From Adiantum capillus-veneris (Eukaryota > Streptophyta > Polypodiopsida > Polypodiales > Pteridaceae): DNA of 64,000 nt. Location: assembly GCA_014529385.2 (NCBI GenBank), contig CM043944.1, positions 82,565,884 through 82,629,883 of the forward strand, read 5' to 3'. Below are positions 32,361 to 43,348 of this stretch, one piece after another (positions within the stretch are counted from its first letter, which is position 1; each line of letters opens with the position of its first letter). The position numbers were made by a program, and so were the translations under genes. Under the pieces are notes generated by a model, which saw only the letters and a list, made by a program, of their open reading frames with translations, searched no databases and had not been told where the DNA came from.

Positions 32361-33007
32361 TCATAAGTATCCTCTCTTGCCGTAGCGTCGCGGGTACTCT
32401 CCTTGAGAGGATCCGGCCGCAGGCCATCATTGGTAGTACTTTGCTCAAAATCGAGCTACACAGTGTGGTGAAAGAAGTACTCAGAAAAAATACATGATAT
32501 TGAGAACATTCGCAAAGTATAGCAGCCTTGCTAACTCCGTCAAAATCGAGAGTAGTCCGCCGTATATGGAATTCCACGAGCTCTTGATAGTTGAATCAAT
32601 TAGGCTTTGAAGATGCCAACAAAAACTTGTACTGCTTGAGACGTAATTGTTCGCTTTGAAACGTCATAGACGACTTAATCTTCCCAAAGGAAGAAGTTGC
32701 AATAGATACTTGTTCGAAAATCTCAAATCCGTCAAAATTTAACCGCTACCAATTTCTTCAATTTCTGAAATTCTGATAGTTTGCGAAGAAGTGACGGCTT
32801 ACCGAAGAACTTCGTGGCCCCTTGCCAATGCTTATGTCGAATCTCGGCCGACAACTGTTGAAAGTCTTGTGTATGGGGTGTGTGCCCGGGTGGGCATGCA
32901 CCCTTGCTTGAGTTAATTGAGGAAATTGCCCAAGGCCAAAGGCCTTAGGGCGTTTTGAGTGTGAAATAGAAGCGCTGCAGTCGACTATGGCGACCACACA
33001 ACACCAC

Positions 33008-33092
<85 letters not shown>

Positions 33093-33338
33093 TTGTGCAA
33101 TTCTCCTCGAGCGTCGCTACAGTGACGGGTTTGGCTCCTTGTTGCAGCGCGAGTCTGCCAAGCCGGGCCACACACAATATGGCAGAGGTCGAGGGTCTCT
33201 CCCTCCTCGACCAAGCGGCTCTACACACGCTGTGTGTTTTCGGCTCCTCCCTTAGCAGACGGCTTTTCACGCCCTCAAGGAGAAGAACATGCAAAAAACC
33301 TCAGTGGCTCCACGTCCTCTTGCCCAAAATAGACCATG
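32361..33338 (-). other. Chromovirus leader with (AG)n tract
   Basis: No gag-like coding. It contains an (AG)n/(CT)n tract at 33014-33089; open frames through the tract are artefacts. Confidence 0.7.
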
Positions 33339-33350
33339 CTCTGATACCAA
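33339..33350 (-). promoter_or_regulatory. Chromovirus primer binding site
   Basis: CTCTGATACCAA on the plus strand (TTGGTATCAGAG on the minus) directly adjoins the 5' LTR. Confidence 0.88.
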
Positions 33351-33503
33351 TGTAAGACAGGGGAGACTAGAGCCTGAGAGTCCACCACCCAACCACCCTT
33401 TATATAGGCAAGCCCCTGCCCCTTTGCCCTAGTTGGACTTCCCGTTCCACACCACCTAGCCCAGCCCTGCCTTGTCTAGTCCGGCCTTGCCGGTGTCCTG
33501 ACA
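33351..33503 (-). repeat. Chromovirus 5' LTR
   Basis: Same termini as 27603-27725, with about 30 extra bp near its plus-strand right end (CCAGCCCTGCCTTGTCTAG). Confidence 0.88.
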
Positions 33504-33896
33504 AAAAGAGCTTTTTTCTTATAAAATTTTTGACAGAAACACCATATGTGCTACTACTTCTTGACTCGGGATCTCTTACAATTGAAGTTGTGGGTATATA
33601 AAGGTTTATGGAGTACATGATAAAGATGCGTCGAAACCCCTCACATGGAGTTCCTAATTGCATGGGAAGCAAGCAAAAAAAATCAAAAGATGCATTAAAG
33701 CAAGATCTTGAGCACGATATGGATGCAAGACATGAATAAGTAGTTTGGGAGATGGGATGTATTAAGTTTGCTTCATGATGCCTCTATAGGCTCCCAAGTG
33801 AATGAAGCTTTTCTAAAATGCCAATGTGTAACGACTTGGGAGGAATTCGATGGGTCATGCTTCATACAATACACCACCCGTATTACTCCCAACTAC
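33504..33896 (+). pseudogene. LINE B ORF2, late C-terminal fragment
   Basis: Starts with the right AAAAG duplication (33504-33508) and aligns with 46688-47060 of copy 2 (for example AAGCAAGATCTTGAGCACGA). No intact frame. Copia C interrupts it. Confidence 0.78.
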
Positions 33897-34123
33897 TGTT
33901 ACCATATACATGTGGTAGTGATGTATGTGAACACACTAGGACCGTCGGGGCATTTTTTCCCTCTTTAGGAGGTTTTTTCCCCCGAGCATTGTATATACGC
34001 CCATCACTCTAGGGCTATCTATCTTTCCATTGTACACTAAGTAACACACTCTCTATTGTGTGCCTTGAGATTCATTCCTCTTCTCCAAGCTGTGTGCGTT
34101 TCTCTGCAACCCTAATTCCAACA
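33897..34123 (+). repeat. Copia C 5' LTR
   Basis: TGTTACCATAT to ATTCCAACA, 227 bp, related to the copia D LTRs. Confidence 0.85.
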
Positions 34124-34125
34124 AT

Positions 34126-34137
34126 TGGTATTAGAGC
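34126..34137 (+). promoter_or_regulatory. Copia C primer binding site
   Basis: TGGTATTAGAGC, one mismatch from the initiator-Met primer site seen in the other elements. Confidence 0.82.
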
Positions 34138-34539
34138 AGGTTACCTCCTCCCGTGCTTAGTCGCCAGCTGCTCCAACACACGCCTGCTCACTTTCTCCTA
34201 TTTCAGTGAGCTTTGGCGAGCGTTCGCAGGTCGAAAAATATTTCGGGAATGCTCGTAGAGCTCGGTCTGCTCAGAATTTTGATTTGGGATCATTTCAGCC
34301 TTTGTTTTCACTACAGGCAGTACTGCACATGCTATTTCGTCATTTTGTGCAGAGTTTCTGTCAGTGCCATTTTTTGCATAATAGGTACCTTACAGTCTTC
34401 TAGGTTTGTGCTATATAGCAGGTGTTGTTCCCGCTCCATTTCTCCTATTTTCGAGCAGTTTTCACATTAGGTGCAGCATTTACCATGGCTGACAACAACA
34501 ACATAGATGTGTTCAAGATGTTTGCTGCTGCGGCTTCCT

Positions 34540-35095
34540 TTAGCTTTTTTATCTCTTCTTTGATCTTTCTGGAAAATCTCTCTTTATATGTGTATGGCCT
34601 TTGTCAGCTTGGTTTTGCATCATCCCTCATAGGTATGGTATGTTGACAGACTTCTGGATCAACACCCTTGAGATCCTTATAGGACCAAGCAAAGAAATCT
34701 CGATATTCTTTCAGTACGCTTAATAAAATCTCTTCTTCTTCTTCCGTCACATCGTTTGCAATGTAGGCAGGTCTAGGCTCTTCTCTTGGTTCTATCTTTT
34801 TTGCGTTTTCAGGTCCTTCGTAGGACTCACCCTGTTTTTGTAGTTCCCCTAACAGGTTGTTCGACTATGATTTTTCAGTCTTGGAGAGTATATTTCTTGT
34901 AATGGGATGGAACACTCATTACATCTTTACCTTCCTCCTCAGTGGTTTCCATTTCAGTGGTATATATCTCCTTTAGAGGTTTCTTCAACTCTTGATACTT
35001 CTTTTTCCGTTCAACTCGTGTCATGGTTGAATCCTTGTCCTAGTATTTAGGTTTCGCTTGAGTTTCCTTTCTCATTTTTAAAAGAGTTTTTGATA
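34540..35095 (-). pseudogene. Gypsy F RT, N-terminal fragment
   Basis: Minus-strand frames contain EYRDFFAWSYKDLKGVDPEV, then CQHTIPMRDDAKPS, a stop, and YTYKERFSRKIKEEIKKA, the usual gypsy segment just before the RT fingers. No catalytic motif is present, because the element stops at 34540. The upstream spacer has several stops. Confidence 0.72.
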
Positions 35096-35099
35096 GTTC

Positions 35100-35780
35100 C
35101 TACTTTTCATTTAAAGGATATCTACTAGTGATTTTGTCTTTGACACAATCATGTGCATCTATATGCATCAGAAACTGTGTTCTACTAGAGATTGATGGCA
35201 TAGGTCTAGATTTCAAGTTTCTTGTGTCTCTTTCTCTTTTATACCATTTCTGTCTTCTCGGTTTCTGGTTTGGAAAGTCAAAAAACTTTTCCTCCCCTCC
35301 TTTCATGAGTATTTTAGCTCTCACATGTTCTTTTTCCAACCCCAAATCATCTGAGGTAGTTGAATGTTCTTCTAACTCATCTGTTGCATCATAGTAGAGG
35401 TCTGAAAGGACTTGTTGAGCTTTCATTAAGTCCTTGGATTCTTGAATTTCCTTTTCAATGTAAAGGGTTGAGATCATTTGTATGGGAATTATGTCATAGC
35501 CGTCCTCGTTGCAAAATTGAGTAGGCATAGACGTATTTACACACACATCCATTGTTGCAAAAATTTGAGTCCACTCAAATGGCTCAAACAAATACTCCGG
35601 AAAGGGTTCAGGTACATAGGCTTCATTTGTGCAATCCCTTTCTAAGATACATTCTTCTCGTTTTAAGCTCCCGTTTTCTGAGGCTCTGCACATCCAAATA
35701 GGTATGTCTTTGTTCAACCAAGATGGAAGCTTAGTTTCAGCCGAAGAGACTGAGTCAAATTCTTGTATTGGCATTTTCAT
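35100..35780 (-). CDS. Gypsy F linker ORF between protease and RT
   Basis: An uninterrupted 226-codon minus frame from ATG 35780 (MKMPIQEFDSVSS). It is acidic and then basic near its end (QKPRRQKWYKRERDTRNLKS). I recognise no domain. Its position between protease and RT matches the spacer of long gypsy polyproteins. It is probably a remnant of the polyprotein, not an independent gene. Confidence 0.5.
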   Translation of the reverse strand: MKMPIQEFDSVSSAETKLPSWLNKDIPIWMCRASENGSLKREECILERDCTNEAYVPEPFPEYLFEPFEWTQIFATMDVCVNTSMPTQFCNEDGYDIIPIQMISTLYIEKEIQESKDLMKAQQVLSDLYYDATDELEEHSTTSDDLGLEKEHVRAKILMKGGEEKFFDFPNQKPRRQKWYKRERDTRNLKSRPMPSISSRTQFLMHIDAHDCVKDKITSRYPLNEK

Positions 35781-35808
35781 GATATCTCTATAAGTGTGAT
35801 TATTTAGA

Positions 35809-36498
35809 TTAACCCTTGTTATTTCCCACTTGCTTCAAGTACAAATAATTGTTTCTCCAATCCTGTATGAGTTGTACTTGTCTCATCAAAGGTCTTCCCA
35901 AGATGATTTCATAATTGAGTTTCTTCCCAAAGTCCACTATTGCAAAAGCGTGTTCATAATCAATCCCACAGGAATTAACTATCACTTTTTCAAGCAGTCC
36001 TAAGGGTCTTTCAATGTGTCCATCAACCAATTGCAATTTCATTCGAGTTTGCCTAATGGCTGGTTTTCCCATGATTCCCATACTGCTTTCGTGGTTATGG
36101 CTATGGCTGCCCCACTATCTAATATTGCCATGGTTTCTATATCATTATATCTCACTAGAAGGGTTGTGTTTCCTTCTTCCTCTTTGTAGTATTCTTCAAC
36201 TTTGTTCATTGGGATGGATCTAATCTCTTTGTTATCCACTTCGTGTTTCAATTTTCTCAAATTTTTTGCGGTTAGCCCTGTTATCTCCACCTTCTCTAAA
36301 GTTTTTTGTAGATAAATATGACCTAATTTTTAATAGTTCTCCTAAAGTAAGAGTGCATTGAATGGATGTAGACATGATTGAGTGGATGTTGTCTACCCCT
36401 AGGGTCCGTTTCGCTCTTTTTATTTGAGTGGTTTTACACACTATGGATTCAGTTTTGTGTCTGCAGATTGACTTTACAAATTTGGCCACAATTTTCAC
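35809..36498 (-). pseudogene. Gypsy F protease and end of gag
   Basis: Minus frames give CTLTLGELLKIRSYLSTK (gag end), then RYNDIETMAILDSGAAIAIT with the DSGA active site at about 36110, KAVWESWENQPLG and, after a shift near 36060, KLNYEIILGRPLMRQVQLIQ, the late protease block. The DSGA site is intact. One frameshift divides the domain. Confidence 0.82.
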
Positions 36499-37587
36499 TC
36501 GAATGATCCAAATCTTACCAAATTTGTTTTGTGGGCTTAATATAACATGCTAAAACTAGGGGTATGCTGGGTTGGTCAAAAAAGTTGAAAAATGAATTGA
36601 AACTAAATAATTGTGATTATTTACTTCTGGTAAATTTTTACATCTTTTTGGTCAACTAAGCATGTACACTTATTTAACACTTCAATATAAGCCTATGAGT
36701 CAAGTTTCACTGAGTTTGAACAAAATTTTCCCAATTTACACTTAGGTTCTCGACAATCAATACTGATTTTAGTTTTTATCAAGTTTTTGGTCAGTTTGGG
36801 ATCCAAATCCTATGGGCCTTTACAAAAGATGTTTGTACACATGCATAGAGTCTCTGGTATCAACCTTGGTCACTTTTGAGATGAAAGTAAATAATCATGA
36901 TTATTTACTTTTGGCCTAAAATGATGATTTTTTTCAACTTTTTCAGTGGACAGTCTTTTATGATCTATTTTAAGCCTCTGAGTCAAGTCAAAACTTAATT
37001 TGGCTTAAAATGTCAAGAAAAAGTAAATAATCTGAGTTTTTGCAAACTCTTGAAATTTTACCTCCAATATGTCCTTAAGCTTACCCATTAGTTCACACAA
37101 CTTTTAAAGCATAATCTCCAGCCGGATTCAGTGGTTGACAATCTTTTGGTGCTATTTCTAGCCGTAGACATAAAATTCTGCAACTTCACATAAACAATTC
37201 ACAATTGATTCTTTTGGAGTGAGCAATGTTCTGAGATCCCACCTCGGATTCTACTTACTCTACTCCTAGGTTCTATTGCAATGGGTTTGTGGAAAGTGTC
37301 CACAAACACTCGTTTTCTTGTTTCTTATGGTTTTTTGAGCCTTGATCTCAAGACTTGTCTCGTCCATCAATCATTCTCAAAATCCTAATCTAATCCTACA
37401 GTCCAACAATCCTAAAAGGTACTTAGCAAGTACAATCTATTTCCAAGCTACCTTTACATAGCAAAAGATGACAATCTTAAGCTATGAGGTTTTAGAAAGA
37501 AAGTTTTGACTCTAGGTGATCCTAGAGGAAGTTAAAGGACAACTTCAAAAGACGCTCGTGTTTTTTCCTAGTATAGCTCTCTTTGAT
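36499..37587 (-). other. Gypsy F decayed gag/leader
   Basis: No gag motif was recognised. It is A/T-rich, with repeated GTAAATAATC words and a perfect 28-bp palindrome at 36884-36911. Confidence 0.5.
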
Positions 37588-37604
37588 CACTGACAGTGGC
37601 GCCA
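37588..37604 (-). promoter_or_regulatory. Gypsy F primer binding site
   Basis: On the minus strand TGGCGCCACTGTCAGTG lies two bases after a CA end (CCCGTCCCACA). This primer type is different from the TGGTATCAGAGC used by the other elements. Confidence 0.65.
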
Positions 37605-37606
37605 AA

Positions 37607-38540
37607 TGTGGGACGGGTGTCTAACCTCACTTGTATTTTATTGCAGACATAGCTAGAACCACGAATATAATTGTCAATCCATGGGATGAAGCTGACTCGA
37701 CTAGTGCATAGAGACTACAAGAGGCCGTCAATCTCTTGGAAAACAACGAACAACTCGCGTCTAACTGAAGCTACACTCAAATGACAGAAATCACCAAAAG
37801 CTAGTCGCTAATCGGCAAACAAATCACAAACGTTACAGCATCAACCACATCCAATTGTTACGAACTTCTAGGCCATGTTTATAAGACCTAATCACACATG
37901 CTTGTGGTGTCAAATCTCACTTCAGGTCAAGTGCAAAAATCGTGAATATTAACAACTGTGAGTTTTTGACCTAGTTGTTTTCGACCCAGAATGTATCTAA
38001 ATGCTTAGCAATGATGCCCCTACTTATTTATGATTTGAAGCTTAAATTTCTACTTATGATGAAATTAGGTTGCAGGTCGACGACGCCAAAAGCTACGGAT
38101 TACCATGAATTTCTTATGTCAATGCGTAGAGCTCTTACCTGCGATTGCAACGCAACAAACGACACTGCAATCTGACAATCGGCAAGGGACTAGGAAGCAC
38201 GAGAAGGAGAGAAGTGAGCGCCATTAGCTCACATTGTGTTTCTATTATCCAAAACTTACAAAATACTTACAAAAATTGGCTTTAATACCTTAGCCAAGGT
38301 TTTTATGGTCAAAACTAATAATCTGGGAGCTCTAACTAAAGATAGGTTGATACAATCTAGAAGCTTGTAGCCCCGGCTCATCAACTACACTGTTTATCTA
38401 GAAAGTAGGAGTTACAACATTCTTGATTCATCAAAGTAATACATGTTTTTACAATGAAAGCTCCAAAAAATGTTATCCGAGTTATCAGAATTAGCTTGCT
38501 GCTAACAGCATCAAATGTACACAAAGTGGTCACATGAGTG
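37607..38540 (-). repeat. Probable gypsy F 5' LTR
   Basis: Starts beside the primer site as TGTGGGACGGG on the plus strand. It has no coding sequence. The outer boundary was not defined because no second copy is in the window. Confidence 0.4.
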
Positions 38541-39700
38541 AGAGTCCACGTTGTCTAAGAAACCTTCCCTTTACTTTTTTTTAAAAGGCCAACTATGCTA
38601 GTTGGAAGACATTGTGCCCTTCTCCCATGCATGCCTCAAGCCAACTACCCGTATCCCCTCCCTTCCACGTGTGCCACTTGCACAGAGCCTGCCTCCCCTA
38701 CCTACCTCACATGCCACTTGCTTGGATCCTTTTTCTTTGCTCTTTACTCACAAGGCATCTCTCCTTGATCCTCCTTTATTACAATTTTTGAAAATTGTGT
38801 GGACTTTCTCCAGCCAACAAAAATGAATTTTGAATGGAATCTTGGGAGATTCTCCAAGGTGACCCCGAATCGAAAAATAAATGCATGAGAGCCAAACTAG
38901 CATATAGGAGAGTTTTTAGGAAGTCAATGACAAATAGCCATTCTAATAGTCAAGGTTGTAGGTAGTCCACAACAAACTCTCCATGCAAACAACCTATCCA
39001 CTCTCTATGCAAACAATTAGCCTTGTGGGACGATTGTGCATGGATGCCTTATGTGAAGATGTGCATTAAGTGGTGGTGGTGCTTGTCATTGAGCAAGGTG
39101 TTTTTGTTTGTTGTTTTTTTAGGCACATAATCTTCAACGGCAATAGGCTACCCAAAGGAAGGAGGAATCTCAAAGATCATGCAAGATTTTTAAAGCGACT
39201 CAAAAACCGAGAAAAGGTTACAAATTAGAAGAGGAGCTTATGTAGCCTTATTTTTCCAACACATAAGAAAGCTCAAGAGTTGATGAGGGATGTCATTTAA
39301 AGTGCACTTTCATATAAGGTATTTGGAAAATTATGTGTCTAAAAAGAGAATACAAACATTGTTCACTTACACAAAACTTCATTGTTTTGTACTACAAAAA
39401 CATTCAAGGTAGTCTTTTGATAAGCAATTTATCTTTACTTTTGGACATAAAAATAGAGAATAATAACACTTACACCTTATAGTGATTTATGAGTAGCACT
39501 ATTAAACCTTTGTGAGGTCGGACATGAACAATGTCATAAGTTGATTGTCAAACACAAATTCAACTAGTTCCAATTCAAGGCCAAAGCTTGTCAAAAGACC
39601 AAGGTTATTACATCCTCATCAACAAACAATTAGATCCTATGGTGTTTGAATGACCTAGAGTAGTGGATTATGGGTCATGAGAGGTGTTGATTCTTCATCC

Positions 39701-39743
<43 letters not shown>

Positions 39744-40326
39744 CCTCATTTGTAATCCTGTTTTGATTCTAGAGATGTACATGTAGAAAACAGACTGGGG
39801 ATAGTGTGATTGATTGTAAGCTACTCTCAAAAACCATCATGTATCGCATAAAGGGTTTTACACTTGGCCAATGGGCCCCAGAAACAACCATTGTACCTTA
39901 TGTATTGATCTTACATGTGGAGAAACAACTAAGCATGTAAATCTCAACCAAAGTGAAGAAAAGTTATCTCTTTGTATGGATTGCAAATGGGCACGAATAT
40001 ATATTGAAATGTTTGAGAAAAACTATGGATGATAGAGCTTCAATCTCATGCACAATTGAAAATCAAATTGGAAGCTTTCAAGAAAGTTATTTGTTTGTGT
40101 GCCGAAGAATGCTTTGCCATATAGCATGTCCATGGTATCGACAAAGGTAGATCATGAAAAAGGTCATTCGATAGAGTGTCAAGATGCTTAAAAGTCCTTG
40201 ATAAAGCTACATGCAATTGTGCACAAAGATAACTAGCAAAGTCAGCTGCATACATATAGGCATTTGATTCAAAAGAAGAGAAGAACATGGGAAATCAAAG
40301 CATCAAGCCGAAAGGGCATGTGCATG
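38541..40326. other. Unassigned sequence with (GT)n tract
   Basis: A (GT)n tract lies at 39703-39740. The short frames (for example minus 40046-40288) match nothing I recognise. Confidence 0.5.
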
Positions 40327-40525
40327 TGGAAGATTTTGGAGAAACTTGAAGGGCAAGCGGGTTGAGAGTTTTGGTAACTTGAGTCTTATTGATGTGCGCA
40401 TTGTTGGCAACTATATGAGAACCCAAATGCTGGAAAGATGCCATTTTACGGTTTACTTCCATGTATGCCCTTTTTCTATACTATTGAGGATGTGTACGAC
40501 GCACTTAAAAACTTGGCCACTTGCG
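40327..40525 (+). pseudogene. LINE B copy 2, left part
   Basis: GTGGAAGATTTTGGAGAAAC at the start matches 24975 of copy 1, and the similarity runs to the copia D boundary (AAAAACTTGGCCAC). This is the pre-RT region of ORF2. No ORF1-like sequence is seen to the left, so this copy is probably 5' truncated. Confidence 0.78.
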
Positions 40526-40752
40526 TGTTGGAATTAGGGTTGTAGGAAAACACACACAGTTTGGAGAAGACGAAGAAAGCTCAAGGCACACAACAAAGAG
40601 TGTTTTACTTAGTGTGCAATGGAAAGATAGTTAGCCTAGAGTGATGGGCGTATATACAATGCACGGGGGAAAAAACCTCCTAAAGAGGGAAAAAATACCC
40701 CGACGGTCCTATTGTGTTCACACACATCACTACCATATGTATATGGTTAACA
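40526..40752 (-). repeat. Copia D 3' LTR
   Basis: TGTTGGAATTAGG to TGGTTAACA on the plus strand. AATCCCCCCTGG next to it (40753-40764) is the minus-strand polypurine tract. Confidence 0.88.
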
Positions 40753-40764
40753 AATCCCCCCTGG

Positions 40765-41631
40765 AGTGATGCGGTGAACGAGAGTTGGCACAAGAGTAAA
40801 GGAAAGTGCCATGCCCTGAGGACATGATGAGTCCACAAAGGGGAGTAAGCCCAGAGCTTTGTGGAAAGCTTCAAACTTCTCACGAGACAATGCCTTTGTG
40901 AAAAGATCTACAAGGTTGTCCTGTGTTGGCACATCAGCCAACCTAATCTCTACTGCTGAGAGCCTCTCCTTGACATAGTGGTAATGCACCTCAATGTGAT
41001 TTGTGCGAGCATGAAAAATTGGGTTCCTTGCAACTGCCAATGTGCTCTGACTATCAGTATAGATAGTGTTGGCAATGTCCTGTCCAACACCCAAATTAGC
41101 CATAAGGCGTCTAAGCCCTACACACTCAACTGTAGTTGTGAAGACTGCCCTGTACTCATCCTCACAACTAGAATTGGCCACAATAGGTTACTTCTTGCTC
41201 AACCATGATATACATGAACCACCAAGCATGAAACAAAAACCACTTGTGGACGCTCGTCTGTCAAAACAACCAGCCCAATATGAGTCCAAAAAAGCATGTA
41301 AGCCTGGCAACAATGATCCCTTCTTGGGATAAAACAAGCCAAGATGTAAAGTGCCACTAAGGTAGCGGAAAATCCTCTTGACAGCCTGCCAATGCTTAGA
41401 CCCTGGGCTATGCATAAATCTGCTGACCTTTGAGACTACAAACTGAATATCTGGCCTCGTGTTGCATACATAAATGAGGCATCCAACAGCAGTTTGGTAA
41501 AGAGTGACATCAGCAGGATCGCCAACATCATGTAGACTCAACTTCCAACCTGTTTCCATGGGAGTGGCAATATGTTTGCAATCCTCAAGTCCAAACTTAC
41601 ATAGCAATGTCTCTATGTAACTTTTTGACAC
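40765..41631 (-). pseudogene. Copia D RNase H
   Basis: Frame 41188-41631 holds TAVGCLIYVCNTRPDIQFVV, HAFLDSYWAGCFDRRASTSG and CISWLSKK. After a stop, frame 40747-41181 holds SSCEDEYRAVFTTTVECV, YTDSQSTLAVARNPIFHART and HIEVHYHYVKE. These are the complete copia RNase H motifs, separated by one stop at about 41186. Confidence 0.88.
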
Positions 41632-42250
41632 AAGGCAATACCACCATCACACCGCTTAAACTGTATACCCAAGTAATGATGCAACAGCCCCAAATTTTTC
41701 ATCTTGAAAGTTGCATTCAAATCAGCCTTAAATTCAACAATATGTCCCTCATTTGGTCCAGTGATCAGCAAATCATCTACATAAAGAACCACAATGAGAA
41801 CTGCTTTCTTGAAAGGTGACATATTTGAGGAAGTTTATGTAACACAGCCTCACGGTTTTGTCAAGAAAGGACAAGAGGACAAAGTGTGCAGATGTAAGAA
41901 GGCTTTGTATGGGTTGAAGCAATTTCCTCGTGCTTGGTATGAGAAAGCTGACACTCACTTGGTCAAACAAGGCTTTCGTAACAATCCAACAGAAAGCACA
42001 TTGTATGTAAAGCGTGAGGGTGATGTACATCCCAACCAAAATGAGACGCCAATGCACAATAGTCATACGACAAGTGAGAGCAAAAGTCTCTTCATAATCT
42101 ATGCCTTTTGCTGTGCATAAACCTTTGCAACAAGTCGAGCCTTATTGCGATCGATCTCACCATCCGGCTTGTGTTTCAATTTGTAAACCCAGTTCATACC
42201 AATAGCCCTTTTTCCAGGAGGCAAATCACATAAAGTCCATGTGTCATTGG
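41632..42250 (-). pseudogene. Copia D RT with internal inversion
   Basis: On the minus strand, NWVYKLKHKPDGEIDRNKAR and ARLVAKVYAQQK mark the RT start (about 42080-42200), and VLYVDDLLITG the YVDD block (about 41755-41800). The segment between them, TAFLKGDIFEEVYVTQPHGF to TLYVKREGD, is encoded on the plus strand at 41797-42029 instead. Motif A is therefore on the wrong strand. No functional RT is possible. Confidence 0.88.
41797..42029 (+). other. Inverted RT segment inside copia D
   Basis: The plus strand reads RTAFLKGDIFEEVYV and KKALYGLKQFPRAWYEK, whereas gag, protease, integrase and RNase H on both sides read on the minus strand. The right breakpoint contains the palindrome ATGTACAT (42022-42029). 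At the left one AGAACTGC serves both reading directions. Confidence 0.88.
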
Positions 42251-43331
42251 TCTATAAGTGCATCATATTTTGATTGCATGGTAGCCATCCAATTTTTGAA
42301 TTTTGTGCTTCATCAAAAGACAGAGGTTCCTCAACATCATGTAAGCTAGATACAGCCAAAGCATAACAATCTGATGCATAAGATGCATGGCGAGAGCTCG
42401 AACGAGCACGACTAGACAAAGGTACATCCAATTTACTGTCACATAGTGTATGCACCAGCCATTTTGGCATACCTCTAGCCAGCTCATTTTCAGCCCTTTC
42501 CTCTTCAAGTACATCATGTACATCTACAACAGTAATAGACTGATCTGTAACATTTTTAGAAACCCCCATCAACTGTACATTTGTCTCATTGGAATTTACA
42601 TTCAAACTTACACCACTGATGAAAAGAGGCAACAAAGTATCATAAATGTCATGTGAGCTTACATTATTGTCTCTAGTACATGACAATAAGGGCTAAACAA
42701 AATTTTCCACAAACACTACATCCCATGAAATCAGAATATGCTTTGTTTGCGGATGATACAACATGTAACCTTTGCTTTCAACACTATAACCAACAAAAAT
42801 AAATTTGACAGCCTTATCATGCAATTTTTTGCGCTGTGTTTGTGGCACCAAAGCATATGCCAAACAATCAAAACCACGCATGTGCTCGATAGAAGGCTTT
42901 CTACCATGCCATGCTTCATATGGAGTAATAGACTGCAAAGCTTTCGTAGGACACCTGTTAAGTACATAAGTGGCACACATGATGGCCTCAAGCCAAGAAG
43001 AATGCGGCAAAGCTTGACTTTTGACCATACATCGTGCCATTTCTGTAAGTGACTTGTTTTTCCTCTCAGCAACACCATTTTGCTGAGGCCTATAAGGCAT
43101 ATCCCAAGACTAGCCATAAATGCATTAAATTCATGAGACATATACTCCCCCCCCTTGATCGAAACGGAGGGTACCCATAGTACATTCTGAGACATTCTCA
43201 GCCATAGCTAGAAATTGTTTGATGCACATAAAAACTTTGGACCACACTTTAAGTGAAAATATCCATGCATGCCTGGAGTAATCATCAAGGATAGGTAATT
43301 TCCCAAGGACGGAGTTTGCATGGGCCCACAA
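42251..43331 (-). pseudogene. Copia D integrase core and linker
   Basis: LPILDDYSRHAWIFSLK (about 43250), RFDQGG-type DNGG site, PYRPQQNGVAERKNKSLTEM and GFDCLAYALVPQTQRKKL follow integrase order. VFVENFV at 42693 ends the domain, and 42252-42686 encodes the linker with a Ser/Arg-rich part. Stops and shifts lie near 43100-43130 and 42690. Confidence 0.88.
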
Positions 43332-43348
43332 ACATCACTATGCACAAG

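Larger units (their letters stand above)
27603..33503 (-). mobile_element. Chromovirus-type Ty3/gypsy element, full length
   Basis: Two short LTRs (123 and 153 bp) flank gag, protease, RT, RNase H, integrase and chromodomain on the minus strand. A primer site and polypurine tract sit next to the LTRs, and AAAAG duplications flank the whole. Many frameshifts and stops make it inactive. The LTRs differ by about six substitutions plus a 30-bp length difference over 123 bp, so it is clearly older than copia E. Confidence 0.93.
24190..33896 (+). mobile_element. LINE B copy 1, interrupted by later insertions
   Basis: LINE sequence is present at 24190-26130, 27435-27602 and 33504-33896; the three pieces align in order with LINE B copy 2 (40327-40525 and 45631-47060). 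Between them lie an unclassified 1.3-kb insert and a complete chromovirus. The right end is cut by copia C at 33897. No intact ORF remains. Confidence 0.85.
33897..34539 (+). mobile_element. Copia C, 5' end only
   Basis: A 227-bp LTR (33897-34123) and leader precede a gag start at 34484 (MADNNNIDVFKMF), the same family as copia D. At about 34540 sequence switches to gypsy F RT on the minus strand, so the rest of copia C is lost. Confidence 0.85.
34540..37607 (-). mobile_element. Gypsy F, truncated Ty3/gypsy element
   Basis: On the minus strand, from right to left: a TGGCGCC-type primer site, a noncoding or decayed gag region, protease, a long linker ORF and the first part of RT. The RT is cut at 34540 by the copia C junction. 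The TGGCGCC primer and long spacer recall the Athila/Tat lineages. That lineage assignment is inference. Confidence 0.75.

Noticed and set aside
32758-33355. Frames rich in Ser-Leu or Arg-Glu on both strands
   Set aside because: Produced by the (AG)n tract in the chromovirus leader.
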